Origin: Aggregatimonas sangjinii
Lineage (GTDB): Bacteria; Bacteroidota; Bacteroidia; Flavobacteriales; Flavobacteriaceae
NCBI RefSeq assembly: GCF_005943945.1
Contig: NZ_CP040710.1
Location: 1,189,001 to 1,253,000 of the forward strand
Direction of reading: 5' to 3'
DNA: 64,000 nt
Part shown: positions 9,894 through 19,916 of the stretch, one piece after another
Position numbering within the stretch: the stretch's first letter is position 1
Layout: each line of letters starts with the position of its first letter
The notes under the pieces: generated by a model
Databases searched by the model: none
What the model was told of the DNA's origin: nothing
What the model saw: only the letters and a program-made list of their open reading frames with translations
Position numbers and translations under genes: made by a program

Positions 9894-10076
9894 ACCTTGA
9901 TTTCCATAGTGGTACGGGGCCAGATGGGGGCTCTAGCTTTTCTTTCCAATATTGGTTTTAGACGTACTCGGTCTACATGCCGTTGCGATTTTAGGGGAAT
10001 ACCGGCCAAATCTAATAAGGTTGAATAAAAATCACTACTGGTAACGGGGTAGTCTACTTATTTTCTAACGAATCCC
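9894..10076 (-). pseudogene. Decayed sulfatase remnant (C-terminal third)
   Basis: Minus-strand translation of 9930-10057 gives VDYPVTSSDFYSTLLDLAG, then IPLK and RLKPILE. This lines up with YPATGSDFYPTLLDLAELP and SLKPLLEG of the intact sulfatase at 58540-60150. A shift to another frame at 9894-9923 continues the match with PYHYGNQG (intact gene: YPHYGNQGG). Upstream of 10057 a further frame change gives LENK where the intact gene has WLEKN, separated from the rest by a stop. Frameshifts, stops and missing ends show it is dead. It lies just before the AraC/SusCD locus. Confidence 0.75.
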
Positions 10077-10279
10077 AATAACGTCATGAGAGACGATGAA
10101 GATTAATTGTATGGCAAATTATAGGGTCAGAAGTATTAATTTCTAATTCTTTTAATATAGATGGCTTTAACTTAAATATGGAGAATACTACTTTTTTGCT
10201 ATCTTTAATTTCAACGTGCTACACATCTTGATAAATTCTTACTCCTGAAAAACCGTTTAGCGTAATCAATGAAGAAACT

Positions 10280-11167
10280 ATGAGCGATTCACCACTACTA
10301 GAGCAAGGATTTTTGGGTCAAAAAATGATCGTATTACCGAATACCATCAAAAAAAGACTTGCCGGGAATCAACTTACTCGCTCATTTTACATTACCGATA
10401 TGGGATTCTACCCCAAAGCCCTTAATCACTTTCGAATACGTAAAAACGGGGCCCCGGAGTACATTTTTATCTACTGTATTGAAGGAAGTGGGATTATGAG
10501 AATAGATGGGGCGAGTATTCAGGTGGTGCCCAATTCTTTCTATATTATCCCTAAGAACACTTCACATTCTTATCGGGCGAACAAACACGACCCTTGGAGT
10601 ATTTACTGGCTACACTTTGGCGGTGAGGGAGCCAAGAGATTGTACAAGCGGTATTCCCGTCAGAAGCGAATATCCGGTACGCTGCCTTTCGAGAACGAAC
10701 GACTACTTTTATTCGATCAAATATTTCGCATGTTGCAAAGCGAATATACATCGACGCAACTAGAGTTCGCGAACATTTTAGGACTCAATTTCGTCAGTTC
10801 ATTCGTTTACTGCGAAATTGACCAAAATGTACAAACTGATAACCGCAACAGTCTAGTCGATATGATAATTCAATTTTTAAACGATAATCTCGACAAGTCT
10901 TTTAAGACCGAGGATATCGCAAAACACTTTAATTATTCCTCTTCCTATCTCTTTAATATTTTTAAGAAAAGAACGGGATACTCGCTGATTCACTTCTTCA
11001 ATCTAAAAAAGGTCCAGAAAGCTTGTGAATACCTTAAGTATACCGATTTGAGCGTGAAAGAAATAAGTTATAAAATGAGCTTTCAAGACCCTTTGTATTT
11101 CTCAAGAACATTTAAGAAATATATAGGAGTTCCACCAAGAACATACAGGCGCCAACAGCATAATTAA
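10280..11167 (+). CDS. AraC-family transcriptional regulator
   Basis: A 295-residue cytoplasmic regulator. The N-terminal half (about 25-150) is a cupin-like AraC ligand-binding domain with the typical GSGIMRIDG, VPNSFYIIPKNTSHSY and WSIYWLHFGG segments. The C-terminal about 100 residues form the double helix-turn-helix, including TEDIAKHFNYSSSYLFNIFK and the signature end KEISYKMSFQDPLYFSRTFK followed by GVPPRTYR. Its closest neighbour is the SusC gene on the same strand, so it most likely controls that locus in response to a sugar. Flavobacterial PULs commonly have such a regulator. Confidence 0.92.
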   Translation: MSDSPLLEQGFLGQKMIVLPNTIKKRLAGNQLTRSFYITDMGFYPKALNHFRIRKNGAPEYIFIYCIEGSGIMRIDGASIQVVPNSFYIIPKNTSHSYRANKHDPWSIYWLHFGGEGAKRLYKRYSRQKRISGTLPFENERLLLFDQIFRMLQSEYTSTQLEFANILGLNFVSSFVYCEIDQNVQTDNRNSLVDMIIQFLNDNLDKSFKTEDIAKHFNYSSSYLFNIFKKRTGYSLIHFFNLKKVQKACEYLKYTDLSVKEISYKMSFQDPLYFSRTFKKYIGVPPRTYRRQQHN

Positions 11168-11283
11168 GAGGTGTGCTCATTGGAGGTAGCCATCTCCGAA
11201 GATTGGTCGCTTCATGCTTATTTTGACGAAATGGCAATTTAACCGCTCCGGAATTTAGAAATAGACAAGAAAAAACTGTTGTA

Positions 11284-11315
11284 TTGAACTATTCGCAATA
11301 AATATAATAGTTTTG
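11284..11315 (+). promoter_or_regulatory. Predicted promoter of the SusC gene
   Basis: A TTG at 11284-11286, a 21-nt spacer and TAGTTTTG at 11308-11315 fit the Bacteroidota consensus (-33 TTG, -7 TAnnTTTG). Transcription would start near 11322, giving a leader of about 130 nt before the chosen SusC start. That places the open frame's earlier TTG at 11334 too close to the start of the transcript. Confidence 0.6.
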
Positions 11316-11453
11316 TCCATATATTAAATAGCATTGTCCATTTTCCTCCCATCGGATATCGCTAATATTGATATGGACTTTTTACCCAAAGGTGCATCAA
11401 AGTTTCCCCGAAAACTTAAACCTATTTTCTCACAACTAGCTCAATCACTACTT

Positions 11454-14400
11454 ATGAACAGATTTTCAGCATCCCCTTACAAAAGAAATTTAGCTTTAAT
11501 CTTATTTTTTTGGGCCCTTGTGGTTCAAGCGCAATCCAACATTTCGGGAACCGTGACCGATGCGGATACGAACAGCCCGTTACCAGGAGTAAATGTGGTG
11601 GCGGGTACTACCGGAGCCATAACCGATTTTGACGGCAACTATGAACTTAGCGTTCCCGAAGACATCACTATTCTTACGTTTTCATCTTTGGGATTTGCCA
11701 CGCAAGAGGTGAATATCAATGGTCGCGCTGTAATAGATGTGATTATGGAACCCCAATCAGAAGCGCTAGACGAGGTCGTCATAGTGGGCTACGGTACGGT
11801 CAAGAAAAGTGATCTTACCGGATCGGTCTCTTCCATTGATGGGGATGCCGTAAAAGAACTTCCCGTTACATCTGTTGACCAAGCCATTCAAGCACGTGCG
11901 CCTGGCGTTCAAGTTGTACAGACCTCTGCCGCCCCGGGGGGTGGGGTTTCCGTGCGTATACGTGGGTCTAACTCCGTAAATAGTGGTAGTGAACCTTTGT
12001 ACGTTATAGATGGTTTCCCTATCTATCCCAACAATAACAATTTTAGTGCAGGAGGGAATAGGCAATCCTCCAACGTGCTGGCATCGATAAACCCTAACGA
12101 TATTGAGTCAATAGAAGTACTTAAAGACGCATCGGCGACCGCCATATATGGTTCAAGGGGTTCGAATGGTGTGGTTTTGGTAACGACCAAGAGAGGTAAG
12201 GCAGGCCTTTCCAAAATAAATTATGAAGCTTCTTATTCGACCCAATCTGTAGCCAATACCGTCGATGTGCTCAATGGTAGTGAATTTGCCACTTATTTGA
12301 ATACACTTGAAGTGAGTCAAGGCGGTGCGCCGATTTATTCACAGGCCGAAATAGATGCGTTTGGAGAAGGAACCAATTGGTTTAATGAGGTCACCCGCGT
12401 GGGAGCTATTCAAAATCATCAACTTACCTTTTCAGGAGGAAACGAATCGACAAGATACGCGGTATCGGGTAATTATTTCGAAAATGAAGGAATTATTAAG
12501 AATACCGATTTCACACGGTATGGGATTCGTTTAAATGTTGACAATACAGCCTTGAAAGACTTTCTCAATATTAGCTCAAGTTGGGCCTTTAATAGAGCTA
12601 TTTCGAACAACGCGCCGACCGACAGGGGTGGTCCAGGGGGTATCATTATTACGGCATTGGGTCTAGACCCTACGGTTCCGGTGCGTGATGCAGACGGACA
12701 ATATGCCTTGGCTTCCTACGACGGGCGCTTTGCCATCAATCCGTTACAGGAACTTGAGTTCGTGACCGATCAAGACATCACTAACCGTGTGCTTGGCAAC
12801 ACTGGCTTTACATTTAACTTAATGGAAGGGCTAAAGTTCAAGACCAGCTTGGGCGCGGATGTTTTCAACATCAGTAGAACCAGTTTTTTTCCTGTAGAGA
12901 ACACTCGCCTAGGTAGGGATAATTCGGGAGAATTGACTTTGGCCAGTACCAGTCTTTTCAACATCCTGAACGAAAATATTCTGTCCTACAATAAGGAAAT
13001 CGACAAGCATTTTGTGGATGTAGTTGCGGGGTACACTTATCAAAATGAGGTTCGCCGTTTTACTCAAACAACGACAAGGGGCATTACCGCGGCCACCGTA
13101 GATCAAGCCACCTTGCAAGGAGGTCCGGATATTCAATCGCCTACCTCAGGTCGAAACGAATGGACGCTTGCCTCAATCTTGGGAAGGGTAAATTACATAT
13201 ACGATAATCGCTATTTGGCTACGGTAACTTTCCGTCGTGATGGTTCCTCGCGCTTTGGTAGCGAGAACAAATGGGCCAACTTCCCTTCCGTAGCATTGGG
13301 TTGGCGTATTTCTAACGAAGGTTTTTTCAAGGATTCAGGGTTGACCGATGTCATCAACAATATTAAATTACGGGGTAGCTGGGGTCTTACGGGAAACTCT
13401 GAAATACCCGTATACAACTCTTTGGCGAATTTGACGGAATTCAATTATGTAGTAGGCGATAATCTCGTTTTAGGTTTGGCCGATCAACGCTTACAGAATT
13501 CCGATTTGAAATGGGAATCGACTACGATGACCAATATCGGCCTCGATATGTCGTTTTTCAATAGTCGTATGAATTTGACGTTGGATTACTTTTATAATTT
13601 GACTGAAGACTTGTTATTGGATGTATCGTTGCCCAGTAGTTTAGGCTTTAGCTCCATACTCAAAAATTCCGGATCACTTGAGAACAAAGGTTTTGAAGTT
13701 AGCTTGGACGGGTTCGTCATCGACGGTGAAAATTTCAAGTGGAACATTGCAGGTAATTTTTCCATACTTCGAAACGAATTGACCGATCTCGGAAGCAGCA
13801 CACCCTTCTTTGCTGATAGTCCAAGCGGGCACTTGGGAATTGATGGCAGTTGGGTAGAAGCAGGCAATCCCATTGGTGTCTGGAGAGGATTTGATTATAT
13901 CGGTATATTTCAAACACAGGAAGAAATCGACAACAATCCATCCAGGTCAGGTGATTTACCGGGATATCCGAGATATCGGGATGTTAACGGAGATGGAGAT
14001 ATAACACCTGACGATTACGTCATTATCGGTGATCCCAATCCGGGTTTTACATGGGGGCTTAATTCATCGATAACCTACAAGAATTTTGACATGAGTATCT
14101 TTTTCAGAGGTGTTCACGATTTTGAAATCCGGAATCTTCAAGCTTCGGAAATTGGTGATGGTGTACAGAAAATCAACCAAATCAGCACTATTTTAAGCGA
14201 TTCCTGGACACCTAGTAATACGGGCGCTTCGAGACCCGTAATTAATGGCAACCGCGATTTTGCCAACTCGTACCGTGACTCTGATTATTTCATTGAGGAC
14301 GGTACATTTATAAGACTTCAGAATATTGCTTTGGGCTATACATTGCGCAACATAAATTTTTTAAGCAGCGCACGAATTTTTGTAAGTGGACAAAATCTTC

Positions 14401-14534
14401 TGACGATAACCGATTACAGCGGATTTGATCCCGAGGTAAATAACAGCGGGCAGGGAAATCTCAACCGTGGCGATGATTACGATGCTTATCCTAGAGCGAG
14501 AACATTGACTTTAGGAGTGAATCTAGAATTTTAA
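11454..14534 (+). CDS. SusC/RagA family TonB-dependent outer-membrane transporter
   Basis: 1026 residues from the ATG at 11454. This start is chosen because it opens a clean signal peptide (LALILFFWALVVQAQS); the frame itself extends upstream to a TTG. A carboxypeptidase-regulatory-like domain (SGTVTDADTNSPLPGVNV) follows, then the SusC signature (EALDEVVIVGYGTVKKSDLTG), the plug (RIRGSNSVNSGSEPLYVIDG, ASATAIYGSRGSNGVVLVTT) and a 22-strand barrel ending TLGVNLEF. It imports oligosaccharides across the outer membrane with the SusD lipoprotein encoded 20 nt downstream. The substrate is unknown because no intact enzyme gene is nearby. Confidence 0.96.
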   Translation: MNRFSASPYKRNLALILFFWALVVQAQSNISGTVTDADTNSPLPGVNVVAGTTGAITDFDGNYELSVPEDITILTFSSLGFATQEVNINGRAVIDVIMEPQSEALDEVVIVGYGTVKKSDLTGSVSSIDGDAVKELPVTSVDQAIQARAPGVQVVQTSAAPGGGVSVRIRGSNSVNSGSEPLYVIDGFPIYPNNNNFSAGGNRQSSNVLASINPNDIESIEVLKDASATAIYGSRGSNGVVLVTTKRGKAGLSKINYEASYSTQSVANTVDVLNGSEFATYLNTLEVSQGGAPIYSQAEIDAFGEGTNWFNEVTRVGAIQNHQLTFSGGNESTRYAVSGNYFENEGIIKNTDFTRYGIRLNVDNTALKDFLNISSSWAFNRAISNNAPTDRGGPGGIIITALGLDPTVPVRDADGQYALASYDGRFAINPLQELEFVTDQDITNRVLGNTGFTFNLMEGLKFKTSLGADVFNISRTSFFPVENTRLGRDNSGELTLASTSLFNILNENILSYNKEIDKHFVDVVAGYTYQNEVRRFTQTTTRGITAATVDQATLQGGPDIQSPTSGRNEWTLASILGRVNYIYDNRYLATVTFRRDGSSRFGSENKWANFPSVALGWRISNEGFFKDSGLTDVINNIKLRGSWGLTGNSEIPVYNSLANLTEFNYVVGDNLVLGLADQRLQNSDLKWESTTMTNIGLDMSFFNSRMNLTLDYFYNLTEDLLLDVSLPSSLGFSSILKNSGSLENKGFEVSLDGFVIDGENFKWNIAGNFSILRNELTDLGSSTPFFADSPSGHLGIDGSWVEAGNPIGVWRGFDYIGIFQTQEEIDNNPSRSGDLPGYPRYRDVNGDGDITPDDYVIIGDPNPGFTWGLNSSITYKNFDMSIFFRGVHDFEIRNLQASEIGDGVQKINQISTILSDSWTPSNTGASRPVINGNRDFANSYRDSDYFIEDGTFIRLQNIALGYTLRNINFLSSARIFVSGQNLLTITDYSGFDPEVNNSGQGNLNRGDDYDAYPRARTLTLGVNLEF

Positions 14535-14554
14535 TATCTTTAATAAAAAAAGTT

Positions 14555-16135
14555 ATGAAAACAATTAATTTTAAATCTTTAATCACCTTATGCAGTTTGG
14601 TGTTTTTCCTAGCTTTAGGATGCTCCGATCTTGAGGAAAATCCTGATTTCACCACACAGGACAATTTTTTTAATACCGCAGAACAACTTGAGCTCGGTGT
14701 AAACGCGGTTTATGATGGTATCGGATTCGGTACACAGTGGTTCAACCATTTTTATAATCGTTACGTATTTGAAAGCCGTGTAGGTTATCAAGTTGGCTGG
14801 GAAAAGGGCCCTTTGGATTTTCAGAACGGAAACGTGAATCCCGGTGACGATTATATCAACGCGTATTGGACCATTTCCTATGATCATATCAATCGTGCCA
14901 ATTCGGTTATCCAAAAGGCCGATGAATTGAAGGAAGAAGGTGTGCCCAATCAAGCGCTGGTTGACCGTGTCAAAGCAGAAGCTATGTTCTTAAGGGCTTT
15001 TTATTACTACAACCTAGTACGTTATTTTGATGATATTCCCGTGACCACAACGCGAACAGAAAGTGACCAAGATCTTCCTTCAAACGAAAATGGAAAGCAG
15101 GTCTCGCTAGATTTGATAATTTCGGATCTATCTATGGCTGCCGAGTTACTTCCGGAATCTTATGATGCTTCCAATGTTGGAAGGGCGACCAAGTGGGCGG
15201 CTATGGCACTTTTGGTCAAAGGACATCTCCAAGCTGAAAATTGGAACGAGGCCAGAACAGTCGCTGAAACCATTGTAAATGAGAGTGGTCTCACCTTGTT
15301 TGAAAATTTTGAGGATACTTTCGCCGTCGCAACGGAAAATACCGGTCCAAGAATTTTCGAGGCGCAGGTGTCCGGTGGGGCCAATGCAAACGAGGCGCAA
15401 AATGCCCACCAGCATTTTATTCCCGGTGACCTTCCGAATGATCAAGGCGGGGTTGGATGGCATTGGTTGAATGCCACCCAGGCCTACAGAGCCAAATTCG
15501 ACCCTACGGATAGACGCATTCCCGGAACCTTTATTACAGAATATACGACTACTCGTATCGGCGAAAAATCCGATGGGGAATTGCCCACGGTAACTTGGAG
15601 CGCCGATGCGCCATATAACCTGAGCCGTTTCGGCGGAATGGTCTCGGCAGACGCAGATCCGGACAATCCTGACGATTTGGTTTTTTCCGCCGCTTGGTCT
15701 GCAAAGTATACGGAAGTAGGTATTTCGAACGCCACCCTTTCCGAGAAGAATACGGTTTATCTGAGATTGGCGGATGTACTTTTGGGGCATAGTGAAGCTG
15801 CCAATGAAAGTGGTAGTGGTGATGCATATTTCGGTATAAATACGGTTCGAGAGCGTGCCGGTCTCCCTGCATTGTCCGGATTGAGTCAAGACGAATTACG
15901 CGATGCCATTGTTAATGAGAGAGTGTTGGAATTCGGTTTTGAATGTGAAATCTATCCCGAGTTGAAACGAAAAAGTACGTTTGGGGGCTCTCCTGATTAC
16001 TTGGGGGAATATATACAGGAATTTATCGATACCTATGATGTAGACCGTACGCTATCTCCGCGAGACTACGTTTTACCAATTCCGTTGAACGAAGTGCTCG
16101 GAAATCCTAACGTTACGCAAAATCCGTTGTATTAA
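14555..16135 (+). CDS. SusD/RagB family glycan-binding lipoprotein
   Basis: 526 residues. A lipoprotein signal is present (SLVFFLALGCSDLEENP, with the acylated cysteine at residue 23), then the SusD fold: an N-terminal TPR-like helical part containing RVKAEAMFLRAFYYYNLVRYF, and the C-terminal hallmark (VYLRLADVLLGHSEAAN, NTVRERAGLP, IVNERVLEFGFE and the terminal NPNVTQNPLY). It is the surface lid of the SusC pore encoded just upstream. The E-rich ELKRK stretch near the end is typical. A strong palindromic terminator follows. Confidence 0.96.
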   Translation: MKTINFKSLITLCSLVFFLALGCSDLEENPDFTTQDNFFNTAEQLELGVNAVYDGIGFGTQWFNHFYNRYVFESRVGYQVGWEKGPLDFQNGNVNPGDDYINAYWTISYDHINRANSVIQKADELKEEGVPNQALVDRVKAEAMFLRAFYYYNLVRYFDDIPVTTTRTESDQDLPSNENGKQVSLDLIISDLSMAAELLPESYDASNVGRATKWAAMALLVKGHLQAENWNEARTVAETIVNESGLTLFENFEDTFAVATENTGPRIFEAQVSGGANANEAQNAHQHFIPGDLPNDQGGVGWHWLNATQAYRAKFDPTDRRIPGTFITEYTTTRIGEKSDGELPTVTWSADAPYNLSRFGGMVSADADPDNPDDLVFSAAWSAKYTEVGISNATLSEKNTVYLRLADVLLGHSEAANESGSGDAYFGINTVRERAGLPALSGLSQDELRDAIVNERVLEFGFECEIYPELKRKSTFGGSPDYLGEYIQEFIDTYDVDRTLSPRDYVLPIPLNEVLGNPNVTQNPLY

Positions 16136-16170
16136 GTTAAATAGTTTGAGTTAGTTTTTTGTAAGTAAGT

Positions 16171-16200
16171 GAAAAACCTGTCAATTTTGACAGGTTTTTC
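16171..16200 (+). terminator. Terminator after the SusCD pair
   Basis: A perfect 30-nt palindrome, GAAAAACCTGTCAA followed by its complement, with T-rich 3' and A-rich 5' flanks. It would work in both directions and separates SusD from the large FG-GAP gene, which starts 45 nt further on. Confidence 0.85.
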
Positions 16201-16244
16201 ATTTTGTGCATAGTATATTCATCAAGCCGTATCAATTGTTGCCG

Positions 16245-19200
16245 ATGTATCGCCTATTAATTTTTTTTCTCGTCAGTTGTATTTCGATTCAGTTTCTTTC
16301 CTGTCGTAAAGAGACGGGTGCAGCAGACGATACTATTACACGTTTCAGATTACTTTCCGTTCAAGAAACCGGGGTCGATTTCAACAACGCTATTGTTGAG
16401 AATGGGAGCTTTAATATGGTCGACTTTTTTTACGTTTATAATGGTGGGGGGGTTGCTGTGGGGGATATTAACAACGACAGTTTGCCCGATATCTTCTTTT
16501 CGGGAAACATGGTAGACGACCGTCTCTATCTAAACCAAGGAAATTTGGGTTTTAAGGATATCAGCAGTACCGCGGGCATTACAATCCAGGGTTGGTCTAC
16601 CGGGGCCACCATGGTCGATATCAATCATGACGGGCTTTTGGATATCTATGTGAATCGGTCAGGAAATCATTCTTCGGAGCGGCGTAGCAATTTGTTTTAC
16701 ATCAACCAAGGAAATCTAAAATTTGAGGAACAGGCGGCCGTCTTGGGGCTTGCCGACACAAGTTATTCGACTCAAGCAGCCTTTTTGGATTATGATAAGG
16801 ATGGTGACTTGGATATGTATTTGCTAAACCATACGAACGCGGTACGGGACCCGAACAACGTAAGACCGCTGATTGCCGACGGGAGTGGTCCCGCAAATGA
16901 CCGTTTGTATAAAAACAATGAATCCGAAACGGGCCAACTCACATTTACCGATGTTAGCTTGCAAGCAGGTATACGCTTCGATGGTATGGGGCTAGGTGTC
17001 GGCACGGCCGATATCAACAATGACGGTTGGGACGACATCTTCGTCACGAACGATTTTATGGCCAATGACTACCTCTATATCAATAATCAGGATGGTAGTT
17101 TCACCGAAAGTTCGAAGCGGTACTTAAATCATGTAAGTCATTTCAGTATGGGTAACGATTTAGCCGACTTCAATAACGATGGGCTGACGGATATGGTGAC
17201 CGCCGATATGCTACCGCGGGATAATTTTCACGAAAAAAAAATGTCCGGCCCCCTGAACTACGACCTCTTCGAATACACCCTAGAGCAAGGGTACATACCG
17301 CAATACATGCGTAATACGCTACAACTAAACAATGGGGAAAAAGCGGACGGCAGCTATTCCTTTTCCGAGGTTGGCCAACTAATGGGCGTCGAAGCCACCG
17401 ATTGGAGCTGGGCTCCGCTATTTGCGGATTTTGATAATGACGGTCTAAAAGACCTCTTTATATCCAATGGATATTTGCGGGATATCACTGATCTAGACTT
17501 TATCAATTATACAAGTTCGTTAGCGAATAGTGTTCCGCCGGATAGCCTGGATTATATTTTGAAGCAAAGAGCAAAGGATATGCCTTCCATCAAGCTGACC
17601 AATTTTATATTTAAGAATGGGTCCCAGTTGAAATTTGAGAACTACTCAGACCAATGGGGGATGAATCAGCCCTCTCTATCGAACGGCGCCGCTTATGCTG
17701 ATTTGGATAACGATGGCGATTTGGATATGGTAACCAACAATATTAACGAAACGGCATTCATTTATGAAAACCGTTCGAATACATTTGAGGAAAACAATTT
17801 CTTGAAAATAAGACTTGTTCAAGATTCATATAATACTATGGCCTTGGGAGCCCAGGTCTTTCTATTTCAAAAAGACCGAAAACAAACCATTAGGCAAGCA
17901 CCGACGAGAGGCTATCAGTCATCTGTAGACTATACCCTACATTTTGGTCTAGGCGATAAAGAAGTCGTTGATAGCATTCTGGTCAAATGGCCCGATGGAT
18001 TTTTGAGCAAAATCGACAGTCCGAGAAGCAATCGGTTGTTGACCATTACCAAAGAGGAAACCGAAAGTGGATTTTTGACACGAAATGGAAATCGAATAAA
18101 TCGATTTTTGACGGAAATAACCGATTCCGTACGACTAAAATTTAAGCATACCGAGCCGGTTTACAATGATTTCGGCAGGCAATTTTTACTTCCTCACAAA
18201 CAATCGAACCAAGGGCCCGGACTGGCCGCAGGGGATATAAATGGTGATGGGTATGAAGATTTTTTTATAGGTGGGGCCTATAACCGAAGCGGGCAGCTTT
18301 TCTTTGGTACAAAGACCGGGAAATTCAACCGAAAACCATTAATAGAAAATGAAAAGGAGAAATATGAAGAGGATACCGGTGCTTTGCTTTTTGATGCCGA
18401 TGGCGACGGGGATAATGACCTTTACGTCGTAAGCGGAAGCAATGAATTCTATCCCGGATCGGAATATTATCAAGATCGGCTGTATAGCAATGATGGTAAA
18501 GGGAATTTCGTTTTGAACGCCGGTGCGCTTCCGCGAATGCGAGCGAGTGGTTCATGTGTAAGGGCATCTGATTTCGATAAGGATGGCGATTTAGATCTTT
18601 TTATTGGTGGTAGGCTAAGTGCTTTAAAATATCCCTTGCCCCCGGATAGTTATCTACTGATTAACGAAAACGGGAAATTCATCGATGCAACCACAAAATT
18701 GGCCCCTTCTTTACGAAAAGCGGGAATGGTCACCGATGCGCTGTGGACGGATTTTGACAACGATGATGATACCGATCTTATTTTAGTTGGCGAGTTTATG
18801 GCGATACAATTCTTTGAAAACAAAGATGGAAAATTAGTCAATAGCTCGGAAAAGACCGGCCTGAAATTCACCTCGGGATGGTGGAACAGTATTAATGGCG
18901 GAGATTTCGACAACGATGGGGATATGGATTATATTTTGGGAAATCGCGGCTTGAATTCCAGGTATCGGGCGTCTTCTGAAAGGCCTATGACCGTCTATGC
19001 CCTCGACTATGATAAAAACGGAAGCATCGACCCATTGATCACTATCTTTAATGATAGTCTCGAGTATCCCATCCATTCCAGGGATGACCTTATTAAACAG
19101 ATTCCCGCGATGCGCAAAACATTTCCGGATTATGCCAGCTATGCCCGAGCGACATTGTCGGACATTTTAACATCGCAGGAAAGGAGCAGCGCCTATACGG

Positions 19201-19793
19201 CTAAAGCCTTTCAATTTGCTTCTTCCTTGCTCCTCAATCAAGGCGATGGAACGTTCGAATTAAAAAGTTTACCTCAGCAAGCCCAAATCGCACCGATATA
19301 CGGCATTCTTATCGACGACTTGGATAATGATGGTAATTTGGATGCAATCTTGACCGGGAATGACCTAGGTACGGCCGTGGGTATAGGTAGATATGATGCC
19401 TCGCGAGGATTGGTTTTGATGGGGGATGGTGACGGCACATTCCACACGATAGGTGTAGCTGATAGCGGATTATATCTTGATGGAGAAGTGCGAGGGGCTA
19501 TTTCATTACGATCGAAGGATAGCAATATTTTCGTCTTTGGAAGAAATTCAAGTACTGTTAGCGCATATGCCTTCAAAAACCCCAAGGACGCAGACTTTAT
19601 AACCATACCATCAAATACAGCGAAAGCAAAAATTACTTTACCAAATGGGGAAGAACGTATGCAAGAGTTTTATTACGGGTCATCTTATCTTTCCCAATCA
19701 TCACGTCATTTAAAGCGCTACGGAAACGAACGGAAAATCGTGTTTTATAGTTTCTCTGGAATAGAGCAGACGGTTTGGTCTTTAGAAAATTAA
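16245..19793 (+). CDS. Giant FG-GAP/VCBS-repeat lipoprotein with ASPIC/UnbV domain
   Basis: 1182 residues from the ATG at 16245, chosen over a GTG at 16206 because it opens the signal MYRLLIFFLVSCISIQFLSC, a lipobox. The body is two FG-GAP beta-propellers whose blades carry calcium-binding DxDxDG loops (DINNDSLPDIFF, DYDKDGDLDMYL, DINNDGWDDIFV, DADGDGDNDLYV, DFDKDGDLDLFI, DFDNDGDMDYIL). An ASPIC/UnbV domain lies between them (about 530-590, HFGLGDKEVVDSILVKWPDG). Such proteins frequently accompany SusCD pairs in Bacteroidota; their role, perhaps surface glycan binding, is not established. It follows a terminator, so it needs read-through or its own promoter. Confidence 0.92.
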   Translation: MYRLLIFFLVSCISIQFLSCRKETGAADDTITRFRLLSVQETGVDFNNAIVENGSFNMVDFFYVYNGGGVAVGDINNDSLPDIFFSGNMVDDRLYLNQGNLGFKDISSTAGITIQGWSTGATMVDINHDGLLDIYVNRSGNHSSERRSNLFYINQGNLKFEEQAAVLGLADTSYSTQAAFLDYDKDGDLDMYLLNHTNAVRDPNNVRPLIADGSGPANDRLYKNNESETGQLTFTDVSLQAGIRFDGMGLGVGTADINNDGWDDIFVTNDFMANDYLYINNQDGSFTESSKRYLNHVSHFSMGNDLADFNNDGLTDMVTADMLPRDNFHEKKMSGPLNYDLFEYTLEQGYIPQYMRNTLQLNNGEKADGSYSFSEVGQLMGVEATDWSWAPLFADFDNDGLKDLFISNGYLRDITDLDFINYTSSLANSVPPDSLDYILKQRAKDMPSIKLTNFIFKNGSQLKFENYSDQWGMNQPSLSNGAAYADLDNDGDLDMVTNNINETAFIYENRSNTFEENNFLKIRLVQDSYNTMALGAQVFLFQKDRKQTIRQAPTRGYQSSVDYTLHFGLGDKEVVDSILVKWPDGFLSKIDSPRSNRLLTITKEETESGFLTRNGNRINRFLTEITDSVRLKFKHTEPVYNDFGRQFLLPHKQSNQGPGLAAGDINGDGYEDFFIGGAYNRSGQLFFGTKTGKFNRKPLIENEKEKYEEDTGALLFDADGDGDNDLYVVSGSNEFYPGSEYYQDRLYSNDGKGNFVLNAGALPRMRASGSCVRASDFDKDGDLDLFIGGRLSALKYPLPPDSYLLINENGKFIDATTKLAPSLRKAGMVTDALWTDFDNDDDTDLILVGEFMAIQFFENKDGKLVNSSEKTGLKFTSGWWNSINGGDFDNDGDMDYILGNRGLNSRYRASSERPMTVYALDYDKNGSIDPLITIFNDSLEYPIHSRDDLIKQIPAMRKTFPDYASYARATLSDILTSQERSSAYTAKAFQFASSLLLNQGDGTFELKSLPQQAQIAPIYGILIDDLDNDGNLDAILTGNDLGTAVGIGRYDASRGLVLMGDGDGTFHTIGVADSGLYLDGEVRGAISLRSKDSNIFVFGRNSSTVSAYAFKNPKDADFITIPSNTAKAKITLPNGEERMQEFYYGSSYLSQSSRHLKRYGNERKIVFYSFSGIEQTVWSLEN

Positions 19794-19814
19794 GGAAATC
19801 GGTCGGTAGTTAAA

Positions 19815-19916
19815 GAGAGCAATAACGGTCGGAATCGTTTTTGCCAACATATTTTGTCGCCCATACATTCCCGATAGCCGAGCATTAGATAAATGATTTC
19901 CGTGGTCGCCAGCTAT
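19815..19916 (-). pseudogene. Possible second sulfatase-like remnant
   Basis: Read on the minus strand, 19815-19916 is open and gives IAGDHGNHL followed by LSGMYGRQNMLAKTIPTVI. This resembles the sulfatase segment in which an SDHG motif is followed by a loop of type HxLxGKQNMY and then a RVP strand. The frame breaks immediately upstream (VMAF in another frame). Only about 34 codons are recognisable, there is no start, and the match is by eye, so this stays tentative. Confidence 0.3.

Noticed and set aside
11334-11453. Upstream extension of the SusC gene to a TTG start
   Set aside because: The extension would put 40 residues before a normal signal peptide and begins only about 12 nt after the predicted transcription start.
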